DNA of 64,000 bases from positions 435,862-499,861 of the forward strand of contig NZ_KQ948765.1 of the NCBI RefSeq assembly GCF_001514205.1, in the 5' to 3' direction. Below the pieces are notes generated by a model, which was not told the DNA's origin, did not search any database, and saw only the letters and a list, made by a program, of their open reading frames with translations. Shown one piece after another: positions 52,939 through 61,286 of this stretch. Source of the DNA: Streptomyces griseoruber (GTDB taxonomy: Bacteria; Actinomycetota; Actinomycetes; Streptomycetales; Streptomycetaceae). Each line of letters starts with the position of its first letter. The first letter of the stretch is position 1. The position numbers and the translations under genes were made by a program.

Positions 52939-53817
52939 TCACAGGCCGAGGTGGCGGAGGGCGCGGGCCGTGTGTCCGCGAAGGGGGCGGGACCAGCCCG
53001 GGACGCTGCCGGGGACTTCGGCGGCGTCGGCGTGGACGAGGATCGTCAGGGCCTCGTCCGGCAGTGCCGTCGGCCGGCGGCGGGCCGTCGCGATGGCCGC
53101 CGTGAGACGGACCGTCGCGTCCGGGGACCCCAAGCACGCGCTCAGGGCGCCGCGTTCGGCGCGGGTGAGGGGGCCGGGGAGGTGGGCCAGGGCGAGGTTG
53201 GCGGACGCCCTGGCGGGGGTGCGGTCGTGGGGGACGGCGGTGAGCGCCTCCGGCAGGCCGGGCAGGTGCGGGTACCAGACCGCCAGGGCTGCCGCGTGGG
53301 CCGCCACGGTGGGGTCGGGGTCGGGGAGAAGGCCGAGGAGGGACCTCGTATGGCGTGCGGCCGCGCGGTAGGCGTCGGCGGCCCAGCGCAGGGCCACCGC
53401 GTCGGCCACGTCGGCGACGGAGTCGAGGTCGGGGTCGTCCTCCTCGAACAGGACGCGGATCACCGCCCGTTCGTCCGCGGGGCCGATCCGGTCGGCCTCG
53501 GCGAAGGCCTGTGCGGGGTCGAAGGGGAGCCGGTCGTCGGGCAGGTCGCCGACGGCGACGGCGCGCAGGAGCCGCAGGACGGTGACCCGGTCCGGTGTTC
53601 CGGGGGTGTCGAGGAGCGTGACCAGGGGTGCGACGACGTGTGCGCTCGCGGGCCAACGGGTGCCCTGGTGGTACACGTTGCCGGTGAGAGCCGACACGGC
53701 GGCGTGGCGGACCGCGGGATCGGGGTCCGCCAGCCCGGCCAGTTGCCCGGGTACGTCCGTCGCCCGGCCGTAGGCGTGATGGAGGCGGCTCCAGTCGGCC
53801 GGGGGCGGGATGCTCAC
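52939..53817 (-). CDS. HEAT-repeat-like protein
   Basis: 292 residues of repeated helical pairs (LADPDPAVRHAAVSALTG; LPDPDPTVAAHAAALAVW; LGSPDATVRLTAAIATA), the pattern of HEAT/ALK-type solenoids used as protein-binding scaffolds. GTG at 53817 follows the kinase stop by 22 bases, so both are in one operon. It is probably an adaptor or substrate of that kinase. The C-terminus ends RGHTARALRHLGL. No enzymatic motif is seen. Confidence 0.82.
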   Translation of the reverse strand: MSIPPPADWSRLHHAYGRATDVPGQLAGLADPDPAVRHAAVSALTGNVYHQGTRWPASAHVVAPLVTLLDTPGTPDRVTVLRLLRAVAVGDLPDDRLPFDPAQAFAEADRIGPADERAVIRVLFEEDDPDLDSVADVADAVALRWAADAYRAAARHTRSLLGLLPDPDPTVAAHAAALAVWYPHLPGLPEALTAVPHDRTPARASANLALAHLPGPLTRAERGALSACLGSPDATVRLTAAIATARRRPTALPDEALTILVHADAAEVPGSVPGWSRPLRGHTARALRHLGL

Positions 53818-53839
53818 GGGGCCGGAGCCTACCCGCCCC

Positions 53840-56362
53840 TCAGGTGACGGGCAGTCCGTAGACCCGGTCGAAGTGCTGGGCCACGAGGTGCCCGGCTCCG
53901 TCGCAGGAGAGCTGCCAGTCGTTGACGCCGGTCTCGCGGCCGTCGGTGAAGTTCCACAGCAGCCGGCCGGAGGCGGTGTCGATGGCGTAGAAGCCGTCCT
54001 TGTTCTCGTACGCCGGGACGTAGACGGCGTGCGCGCCGACCGCGATCGGGGTGTCGACGTTGAGGCGGGGTGTCTCGCAGAACCAGCGCCGGGTGCCGTT
54101 CGCCGCGTTGAAGGCGTGGACGCCGTGCGGATCGGTGCCGGTGGCGTAGACCGTGTTGCCGCCCGCCCCGAGGGAGGCGAACATGCCGCGCTCCGCCTTG
54201 GCCTGCCAGCGGATCCTTCCGGTGGCCAGGTCCAGGGCGATGAACTCGGAGCCGATGGCGAACACGGTCCGGCCGAGCACCGCCAGTCCGGGCCGCAGGT
54301 CGTAGCCCACCTGGTGCCGCCAGCGCAGGGTGCCGCCGTCCCGGGTGCCACGGGCCGCGACGTTGCGCAGTCCGTCGGCGTAGACGAAGTAGTCGGAGGT
54401 GATGACGGGTTGCAGGGGTACGCCGACGTCCTCGGGGTCGATGGGGATGACGAGGGCCTGGCGGGTCCGGAGGTCGACGCCGAAGACCGTGCTGGTGGAG
54501 GTCGCCACGCCCTGCTCCCCCGACCGGCGGTGCAGACTGGCGCCGAGGACCGAGACGGAGTAGTCGTCGTAGCTGCCCAGCAGTTGGTCGAACTGGTAGT
54601 CCTCGCCGAAGTCGAGGGTGAACTTCTCGGTGCCGCCGGCCGGGTCGACGCCGATCAGGGTCGCCCCCGTCCCGCCGAGCGCGACCGCCGCGCCGTACGT
54701 CAGCAGCACGGGCGTGGGCGAGAGGCTGATGCCCTGGTAGGCCCAGGTGGGCTGGGCGCCGTTCGTCACGTCGAGGCCGATCATGGTGCCGGGGCGGGTC
54801 TTGAGCAGGGCGGTGCCGTTCTGGAACACGGCCGGGGCCTGGAGCAGCGGGCCGCCCCGGTAGACCCAGGTCGGTTCGGGGGCCGGGCCGGCCGGGCGCA
54901 CCCCGGGTCCGCCCGGCCTCCTTCGCGCGGACACGACGGCCGCGCCCCCGATGAGGGCTGTGCCGACGGCCGCCGCCGTGGTGAGGAGGGTGCGCCGGGA
55001 GACCCGGGAGCGGGTGCGGGCGCGGTGCGGGGTGGGGGTGGCGGAACGTTCCGGCGCCGGGGTGTCCGTCCCTTCCCCGGGCCCTGTCCGCACCGGGTCG
55101 AACGCCGTGGTCCGGCCGGGTCCGTGCTGCGGTCGCCGTCCGGGGCCGTAGGGCCGCGCCTCCCGCGCCTCCCGCGGCTCGGTGGCGAGGGCTCCGGCAC
55201 CGTCCACGCGGTCGGCCCCGTCGCCCGGCTCACCCGCGCCGGAGGGCCCGGCCGCGCCAATCCCCGCGGGACAGCCACCGGCACCCGCACCGTCCTGGTC
55301 ACCGGCGACGGCGGTGTCGTACGCCGACCATCCGACCGTCGCATAGGCCGATCCGGGCCGGCCGGACCGGTACGACTCCGGCTCGGGCACGTCGGCGGAG
55401 GCGGCCGGTTCCGCGGCCCGCGCGCCGTCGTACGCGCCCGTGGCACGGGCGAGGTCCGTCGCGACCGCCCGGCGCTCCGCGAGCGCCGCGGCCGCCCGGC
55501 GCGCGGCGACCATGTCGGCCACCGGTCCCGGCAGCCACCCCTCGGTCAGCACCTGTTCGGCGCCGCCGGGCGCGCAGGCGGCGGAGAGCCGGTCGGGGTC
55601 GATCCGCAGGGCCGGGTCCTTGGCGTGACAGAGGCTGATGATCTTGTCGAGCGGCTCGGGCACCTGGGTCAGATCGGCCGAGCCGTGCACCACCTGGTAG
55701 AGCATCGCGGCTCCGGCGGCCCCGCCGAAGGGCGGGTGGCCGGACGCGGCGAACGCGAGCACCGAGCCGAGGCAGAAGACATCTCCCTCCGGGCCCATCT
55801 GCTCCCCGGTGGCCTGCTCGGGGCACATGTAGTCGAGCGAGCCGAACAGGGAGCCGTCGCCGGTGAGTTCATAGCCGTCCCGGGCGCGGACGATGCCGAA
55901 GTCGATGACGCGCGGGCCGTCGGCGGCCAGCAGCACGTTGGACGGTTTGAGGTCGCGGTGCACCAGCCCCTCGGCGTGCACCGCGATCAGCGCCTCGGCG
56001 ATCCCGGCGCCCAGCGCGAGGACCGTCTCCACCGGCAGCGGCCCGTGTTCGGCGACGGCCTCGGCGACGGTGGGGCCGGCCACGTAGGCGGTGGCGAGCC
56101 AGGGCGTCTCGGCGTCCGGCGCGGCGTCCACCACCGGTGCCGTGTAGACACCGCCGACCGCGGCGGCGGCGGCCACCTCACGGCGGAAGCGGATGCGGAA
56201 GTTCCTGTCCTCGGCCATCTCGGGCCGGATGACCTTGACCGCGACGGTGCGGCCGTCCGAGGACCGCGCCAGATAGACCCGGCCCATGCCGCCTGAACCG
56301 AGCCGGGCCAGAAGGCGGTAGGGCCCTAGCTGCTCGGGGTCTTCTGGGCGCAGTGATTTCAT
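53840..56362 (-). CDS. Ser/Thr protein kinase with PQQ-like beta-propeller sensor
   Basis: 840 residues. The kinase domain (about 10-270) has GSGGMGRVYLA, VAVKVIRPE, HRDLKPSNVLL, DFGIVRA and the activation-loop SLDYMCPEQ, all catalytic residues intact. A low-complexity linker leads to a membrane helix near 470-495 (RRTLLTTAAAVGTALIGGAAVV). A C-terminal PQQ/WD-like propeller follows (about 520-840) with repeats such as LDLATGRIRWQAKAE and IDTASGRLLWNF. It is a membrane receptor kinase whose outside propeller would bind a ligand. The stretch before the helix, SRRTLL, resembles a Tat motif but is internal. Confidence 0.93.
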   Translation of the reverse strand: MKSLRPEDPEQLGPYRLLARLGSGGMGRVYLARSSDGRTVAVKVIRPEMAEDRNFRIRFRREVAAAAAVGGVYTAPVVDAAPDAETPWLATAYVAGPTVAEAVAEHGPLPVETVLALGAGIAEALIAVHAEGLVHRDLKPSNVLLAADGPRVIDFGIVRARDGYELTGDGSLFGSLDYMCPEQATGEQMGPEGDVFCLGSVLAFAASGHPPFGGAAGAAMLYQVVHGSADLTQVPEPLDKIISLCHAKDPALRIDPDRLSAACAPGGAEQVLTEGWLPGPVADMVAARRAAAALAERRAVATDLARATGAYDGARAAEPAASADVPEPESYRSGRPGSAYATVGWSAYDTAVAGDQDGAGAGGCPAGIGAAGPSGAGEPGDGADRVDGAGALATEPREAREARPYGPGRRPQHGPGRTTAFDPVRTGPGEGTDTPAPERSATPTPHRARTRSRVSRRTLLTTAAAVGTALIGGAAVVSARRRPGGPGVRPAGPAPEPTWVYRGGPLLQAPAVFQNGTALLKTRPGTMIGLDVTNGAQPTWAYQGISLSPTPVLLTYGAAVALGGTGATLIGVDPAGGTEKFTLDFGEDYQFDQLLGSYDDYSVSVLGASLHRRSGEQGVATSTSTVFGVDLRTRQALVIPIDPEDVGVPLQPVITSDYFVYADGLRNVAARGTRDGGTLRWRHQVGYDLRPGLAVLGRTVFAIGSEFIALDLATGRIRWQAKAERGMFASLGAGGNTVYATGTDPHGVHAFNAANGTRRWFCETPRLNVDTPIAVGAHAVYVPAYENKDGFYAIDTASGRLLWNFTDGRETGVNDWQLSCDGAGHLVAQHFDRVYGLPVT

Positions 56363-56692
56363 GCCCTCGGCCGCCTGTTCTCGGGGATGGCGGGCGGGAG
56401 TCCCGCCCACGCTGCGGTGGAAGGCCCTGTGGGGGGTCTGGCACCAGACTAAAGGCAGGAGTGCCGGACGGAGCGCTTGGTTCCGCCGCCCGCGGCCTAC
56501 CCGAAGGTCGGGGCGAGTCCCGTCTCCTGCTTCCCGAAAGCAATATGACGCGACGTCAGAGGTCGGGTGACACGTGCTCGCCCTGCGGGAACAGTGCGCG
56601 ATGAGCAACAAGTGCAGAATGAAGCCACTTGCTCCGGCACAGACGTCCGATGTGTTGAAGGTCACCTCGACACCGCGCGATAGGGTCGCCGC
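56363..56692. promoter_or_regulatory. divergent control region kinase / TetR gene
   Basis: 330 bases with no gene. Seen here: GGGCGGGA-G-TCCCGCCC (56392-56408), a near-perfect palindrome in the kinase leader; TGACG-CGA-CGTCA (56546-56558), a short operator-like inverted repeat; and a TetR-gene promoter with TTGAAG (56655-56660) and TAGGGT (56681-56686) only 6 bases before the ATG, which implies a leaderless transcript. Confidence 0.5.
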
Positions 56693-57319
56693 ATGACCGA
56701 TTCCACCGCGGGTCCCGGGAGCCGGCCGTCACGCAAACGGCTCCAGTACGGCGAGGGCCGCGAAGCCCTGCTGAACGCCGCCGTACGCGTGGTGGCACGG
56801 GGCGGACTGCGCAGACTCACCTACCGGGCCGTCGCGGAGGAGGCCGGCGTCACCCACGGCCTCGTCGTCCACCACTTCGGCTCGCGCGACGCGCTGATCG
56901 AGGAGGCCCTCGCCCACACGATCCGCACCTCGCTGAGCACCAGCTCCCTCGAACCGGGCACGGGCAGGGTCGCGGACTTCTCGACCGGCCTGTCGGAGAT
57001 GGTCACGGCGGACCCGGACACCCAGGCGTTCCAGTACGAGCTGCTGCTGGAGTCGCGCCGCAGGCCGGAGCTGCTGCCCCAGCTCCGCGCGCTCTACGAC
57101 CAGTACTTCGACGCCACCCGGCGCGAGCTGGGCCGGATGCTGCCGGCCGGCGCGGACCGGGCGCTGACCCGGCTGGTCTTCGCCGCGCTCGACGGACTGG
57201 TCCTGCACCAGCTGATATTCGGCGAGCCCGAGGTCACGGACTCCGCCGTGGAGGAGCTGCGCTCCCTGCTGCGGCTGCTCGACGCGGACGGCGACACCCC
57301 CGGCGACGCCCTGCCGTAA
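56693..57319 (+). CDS. TetR-family regulator
   Basis: 208 residues: N-terminal helix-turn-helix (EALLNAAVRVVARGGLRRLTYRAVAEEAGVTHGLVVHHFGSRDALI) and a C-terminal ligand domain with QAFQYELLLESRRRPELLPQL near 105. There is no ribosome site before the ATG, but a TAGGGT -10-like element ends 6 bases upstream, so translation is probably leaderless. It is upstream of and co-oriented with the permease operon, which has an inverted repeat in its promoter. It is the likely repressor. Confidence 0.92.
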   Translation: MTDSTAGPGSRPSRKRLQYGEGREALLNAAVRVVARGGLRRLTYRAVAEEAGVTHGLVVHHFGSRDALIEEALAHTIRTSLSTSSLEPGTGRVADFSTGLSEMVTADPDTQAFQYELLLESRRRPELLPQLRALYDQYFDATRRELGRMLPAGADRALTRLVFAALDGLVLHQLIFGEPEVTDSAVEELRSLLRLLDADGDTPGDALP

Positions 57320-57341
57320 CCTTCCGACCTGCTCTTTCCCC

Positions 57342-57368
57342 AGCCCCGGACGTGCGACGTCCGGGGCT
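57342..57368 (+). terminator. intrinsic terminator after the TetR gene
   Basis: A perfect 12-bp stem (AGCCCCGGACGT / ACGTCCGGGGCT) with a 3-base loop followed by TT, 23 bases past the TetR stop. It separates the regulator from the permease operon, which must then have its own promoter. Confidence 0.8.
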
Positions 57369-57443
57369 TTCGCGCGTCGTACGGCCAGAAAACCCGCCGC
57401 ACCCCCTTGCCAAACGGATAGTTCCCGCCCACCATGAGGCAAC

Positions 57444-57461
57444 TCGTTTGACCTAAAACGA
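57444..57461. promoter_or_regulatory. candidate TetR operator
   Basis: TCGTTT-GACCTA-AAACGA is an 18-base inverted repeat in the AT-rich promoter region 38 bases before the permease start, and it overlaps a TTGACC -35-like hexamer. Its size and symmetry suit a TetR dimer, and the TetR gene lies just upstream. Confidence 0.55.
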
Positions 57462-57498
57462 ACTCCCATCCCTCCCCGTCCCCCGACAGGTGATCCGA

Positions 57499-59055
57499 GT
57501 GGACAGTCAGACGGCGGTCGCCCCGCACTCAGCGCACGATTCCTCCACCACAGGCAGGCTCAAGCCCGACTCGCTCGGCGTCCTGGGCATCCTCTTCTTC
57601 GTCCTTTCCGCCCAGGCACCGCTGACCGGTATCGCCGGCGCGGTCCCCATCGCCATCGCCATCGGCAACGGGGCCGGCGCCCCCGCCGCGTATGTCGCGG
57701 CCGGTGCCGTGGTCCTGCTCTTCTCCATCGGTTTCGTCGCCATGGGCCGCCATGTCGTGGACGCCGGGGCCTTCTACACCTACATCGGCAAGGGCCTCGG
57801 CCGCTCGACCGGCTCCGGCAGCGCCGGTGTCGCCCTCTTCGCCTACTGCGCCGTCCAGGCCGCCATGTACGGGCTCTACGGCGCCACGGTGAGCGCTCTG
57901 GTCGACCACTACGCCGGCGTGCGCGTCGACTGGTGGGTGTGGACGCTGGTCACCATGGTGATCGTCCAGTTCCTCGGCGCCTCCGGCATCGAGATGGGCG
58001 CCAAGGTGCTCACCGTGTTCGTCCTCGCGGAGTTCAGCATCCTGATCGTCTTCGCGCTCGTCACCCTGTTCAAGGGCGGCGGCCCCGAGGGGCTCGGCCT
58101 CGGCGACAGCTTCTCCCCGCACGCCGCGCTCCAGGGCGCACCCGGCGTGGCGCTGATGTTCGCCGTGGCGTCGATGTTCGGTTTCGAGGCCACCGCCATC
58201 TACGGCGAGGAGGCGCGGGAGCCGAAGAAGACCGTCCCGCGCGCCACCTATCTCTCGGTCGCCGTGGTCACCGGCTTCTTCGCCTTCACCTCGTGGATGC
58301 TGGTCTCCGCGCACGGCGCGTCCCGGGTCACCGACGAGGCGGGCAAGGCACTGGCCTCCGGTGACGCCACCTCCTTCGTCTTCGCCCCCATCACCGCCCA
58401 GTTCGGGTCCTGGGTGGGCGACGTCCTGCCCGTCCTGCTGGCTACCTCGCTGTTCGCGGGCATCCTCGCCTTCCACAACTCCGCCAACCGCTATCTGTTC
58501 TCGCTGGGCCGCGAGGGTCTGCTGCCGCACCGGCTCACCGCGCTCAACCGGCGCCACTCCCCCTGGGCGGCCGGTATCGTCCAGACGGTGATCGCGGTGG
58601 CGCTGGTGATGCCGTTCGCGGTCCTCGGCAAGGACCCGGTGCTGACGCTCTTCTCCTGGTTCAGCGGGGTCGCCGTGCTGGCCGCCATGCTGCTGTACTT
58701 CCTGACCTCCGTCTCCGTGGTCGTCTTCTTCCGCCGATCGAGGGCCGACACCCGGATCTGGAACACGGTGGTCGCCCCGCTGCTGGGCACGCTCGGCATC
58801 GCCGGGACCATCTGGCTGATCGTGCAGAACTTCACCACGCTCATCGGCGGCGACTCGGCCACCGCCCTCTGGCTCCAGCTCACCGTCCCGGCCGTGCTCG
58901 TCCTGGGGCTGATCGTGGCCCGGCTGACCCGGCGGCCGGCCGTCGCGGCGACCGCGCCCGTGATCGGTTCCGGCGCCATCGATCCCGGCGGCATCGACTC
59001 CCGTGGCATCGACTCCGGCGCCATCGGTTCCGGCGACCAGGAGGAGAACCACTGA
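57499..59055 (+). CDS. APC-superfamily amino acid/amine permease
   Basis: 518 residues with 12 membrane helices of the APC type. The conserved first helix is FFVLSAQAPLTGIAGAVPIAIAIGNG near 38-60, and FGFEATAIYGEEAREPKKTVPRAT near 227-250 is the classic loop after helix 6. A Ser/Gly/Ile/Asp tail (about 490-518) is repetitive. GTG at 57499 is chosen because AGGTGA lies 5 bases upstream. It is first gene of an operon with an aldehyde dehydrogenase and PuuD-like hydrolase, so it probably imports a polyamine, GABA or a related amine. Confidence 0.92.
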   Translation: MDSQTAVAPHSAHDSSTTGRLKPDSLGVLGILFFVLSAQAPLTGIAGAVPIAIAIGNGAGAPAAYVAAGAVVLLFSIGFVAMGRHVVDAGAFYTYIGKGLGRSTGSGSAGVALFAYCAVQAAMYGLYGATVSALVDHYAGVRVDWWVWTLVTMVIVQFLGASGIEMGAKVLTVFVLAEFSILIVFALVTLFKGGGPEGLGLGDSFSPHAALQGAPGVALMFAVASMFGFEATAIYGEEAREPKKTVPRATYLSVAVVTGFFAFTSWMLVSAHGASRVTDEAGKALASGDATSFVFAPITAQFGSWVGDVLPVLLATSLFAGILAFHNSANRYLFSLGREGLLPHRLTALNRRHSPWAAGIVQTVIAVALVMPFAVLGKDPVLTLFSWFSGVAVLAAMLLYFLTSVSVVVFFRRSRADTRIWNTVVAPLLGTLGIAGTIWLIVQNFTTLIGGDSATALWLQLTVPAVLVLGLIVARLTRRPAVAATAPVIGSGAIDPGGIDSRGIDSGAIGSGDQEENH

Positions 59056-60545
59056 TGGCGGCCCTCGCCCACGACGACCTGCTGCGTCGTGCCAAGGACC
59101 TGGCTCCTCCCACCCTGCACCACGTCGACGGGCGGGAGGAGCCGGGCGGCGGGTCCACGTTCCCCGTCGTCTCGCCCCGCGACGGACAGGTCCTGGCCGA
59201 GGTCGCGGACGCCCGGCAGGCCGAGGTGGACCTGGCCGTGGCCGCCGCCCGCCGCGCCTTCGACTCCGGCCCCTGGCCGCGCCTGGCGCCCGCCGACCGC
59301 GGCCGGATCCTGCTGCGCGTCGCCGACCTCCTCGAAGCACACCGCACCGAGCTGGCGCTGACCATCAGCCTGGAGATGGGCAAACCGATCAGTGACGCGT
59401 ACGGCATCGAACTGCGGGCCGCGATCAGCACGTTCCGCTGGTACGGGCAGCTCGCCGACAAGCTCACCGACGAGTCGCCCCACACGGCGCCGGACGCCCT
59501 GGCCCTGGTCACCCGGGAGCCGGCCGGGGTCGTGGGCGCCGTGGTGCCGTGGAACTTCCCGCTGACCCTGGCGAGCTGGAAGGTCGCCCCGGCACTGGCC
59601 GCGGGCTGCACCGTCGTCCTGAAACCGTCCGAGAACTCACCGCTGTCGGCACTGCTGCTCGGCCGGATCGCCACCGAGGCGGGACTGCCGCCGGGCGTGC
59701 TGAACGTGGTGACCGGCGACGGGCCGGTGGCCGGCCGGGCGATCGGCCTGCACCCCGATGTGGACGTGCTGGCCTTCACCGGCTCCACCGCCGTCGGCCG
59801 GCACTTCCTGCGGTACGCCGCCGACTCCAACCTCAAGCGGGTCTGGCTGGAGCTGGGCGGCAAGTCGCCGAACATCGTCCTGCCCGACGCCCCCGACCTG
59901 GAGAAGGCCGCCGCCACCGCCGCCTGGGGCATCTTCTTCAACCAGGGCGAGATGTGCACCGCCCCGTCCCGGCTGCTGGTGCACTCCTCCGTAGCCGAAC
60001 GCGTCACCGAGGCGATCGTGGCCCGGGCCGGGGAGCTACGGGTCGGCGATCCCCTGGACCCGGCGACCGAGATGGGCGCCCTGGTCGGCGAGGCCCATCT
60101 GGAGCGCGTCCTCGGCCACATCGGCACCGGCCTCGACGAGGGCGCGCGGCTGCGCACCGGCGGCGGCCGGACCCTCGCCGGGACCGGCGGCAGCTTCCTG
60201 CGGCCCACCGTCTTCGACCGGGTCGACCCCGGGACGCGGCTGGCCCGGGAGGAGATCTTCGGGCCGGTCCTGTCGGTCCTCGCCTTCGACGACCTGGACG
60301 AGGCGGTCCGGCTGGCCAACGCCACCGAGTACGGCCTCGCCGCCGGCCTGTGGACCTCCGACCTGTCCACCGCCCACCGGGTGTCCCGCGCGCTCAGGGC
60401 CGGCACGGTCTGGGTCAACTGCTACGAGGAGGGCGATCTGACGGTCCCCTTCGGGGGCATGAAGCAGTCCGGCAACGGCCGTGACAAGTCCGTCCACGCG
60501 ATCGAGAAGTACACCGAACTGAAGACCACCTGGATCCAGCTGTGA
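59055..60545 (+). CDS. aldehyde dehydrogenase (PuuC-like)
   Basis: 496-residue NAD(P)-dependent aldehyde dehydrogenase. WNFPLTLASWKVAPALAAG near 157, KPSENSPLSAL near 184, GSTAVGRHF near 237, catalytic Glu in LELGGKSPNI near 262 and catalytic Cys in FFNQGEMCTAPSR near 296 are all present. Its start shares a base with the permease stop (TGATG). With the PuuD-like gene downstream, oxidation of gamma-glutamyl-aminobutyraldehyde or a similar aminoaldehyde is the best guess. Confidence 0.92.
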   Translation: MAALAHDDLLRRAKDLAPPTLHHVDGREEPGGGSTFPVVSPRDGQVLAEVADARQAEVDLAVAAARRAFDSGPWPRLAPADRGRILLRVADLLEAHRTELALTISLEMGKPISDAYGIELRAAISTFRWYGQLADKLTDESPHTAPDALALVTREPAGVVGAVVPWNFPLTLASWKVAPALAAGCTVVLKPSENSPLSALLLGRIATEAGLPPGVLNVVTGDGPVAGRAIGLHPDVDVLAFTGSTAVGRHFLRYAADSNLKRVWLELGGKSPNIVLPDAPDLEKAAATAAWGIFFNQGEMCTAPSRLLVHSSVAERVTEAIVARAGELRVGDPLDPATEMGALVGEAHLERVLGHIGTGLDEGARLRTGGGRTLAGTGGSFLRPTVFDRVDPGTRLAREEIFGPVLSVLAFDDLDEAVRLANATEYGLAAGLWTSDLSTAHRVSRALRAGTVWVNCYEEGDLTVPFGGMKQSGNGRDKSVHAIEKYTELKTTWIQL

Positions 60546-61261
60546 GCCGTACGAGCAACCCCACGCGCCCGCTGATCGCCGTCCCGGCCCGCTTCTCCGC
60601 GACGACCTCCGCACTGCGGTACGCCGCGGAGGTCAACGCCCGCGCCCTGATCGAGGCCGTCTGGCGGGCCGGCGGCGAACCGGCGACCGTCCACCCCGCC
60701 GCCGGGGAGCTGCCCGGACGGCTCACCCGCTTCGACGGCGTGCTGCTCCCCGGCGGCGGCGACCTCGCCCCGCACCGTTACGGCGCCAGCGACACCCACA
60801 CCAGCGTCTACGACGTCGACGACACCCAGGACGCCTTCGACCTCGCGCTCGCCCGGCACGCCCTCGGCCTGGGCCTGCCGCTGCTGGCGATCTGCCGCGG
60901 CCTCCAGGTCGTGAACGTCGCCCTCGGCGGCACCCTGGAACAGGACATGGGCGGCCCCGAGCGCGAGCACCGGCACCTCGTGCACCCGGTGCCGGTCCGG
61001 CGCGGCTCCCTGCTGGAACGGGCGCTCGGCACGGAGAAGGCCGAGGTGTCCTGCTATCACCACCAGCGGGTGGACCGCACCGGCACGGGACTCACGGTCA
61101 CGGCGCGGGCCGCCGACGGCACCGTGGAGGGCCTCGAACTCCCGGGCGCCCCGGGGTGGTTCACGGCCGTGCAGTGGCACCCCGAGGACACCGCCCACGA
61201 GGACCCGGCCCAACAGGGCCTCTTCGACGCCCTGGTGCGGGCCTCCGCGACATCCCGGTGA
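60542..61261 (+). CDS. gamma-glutamyl-GABA hydrolase-like (PuuD, class I GATase)
   Basis: 239-residue class I glutamine-amidotransferase-like hydrolase. The oxyanion region VLLPGGGDLAPHRYG is near 66, the nucleophile Cys in LAICRGLQVVNVALGG near 118 and the His-Glu pair in FTAVQWHPEDTA near 214. The CRGLQ elbow is that of PuuD. The GTG start overlaps the dehydrogenase stop (GTGA). PuuA (ligase) and PuuB (oxidase) genes are absent here, so the pathway would need unlinked partners. Confidence 0.9.
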   Translation: MSRTSNPTRPLIAVPARFSATTSALRYAAEVNARALIEAVWRAGGEPATVHPAAGELPGRLTRFDGVLLPGGGDLAPHRYGASDTHTSVYDVDDTQDAFDLALARHALGLGLPLLAICRGLQVVNVALGGTLEQDMGGPEREHRHLVHPVPVRRGSLLERALGTEKAEVSCYHHQRVDRTGTGLTVTARAADGTVEGLELPGAPGWFTAVQWHPEDTAHEDPAQQGLFDALVRASATSR

Positions 61262-61286
61262 CAGGCCCGGCACCCGAGACGACCGG

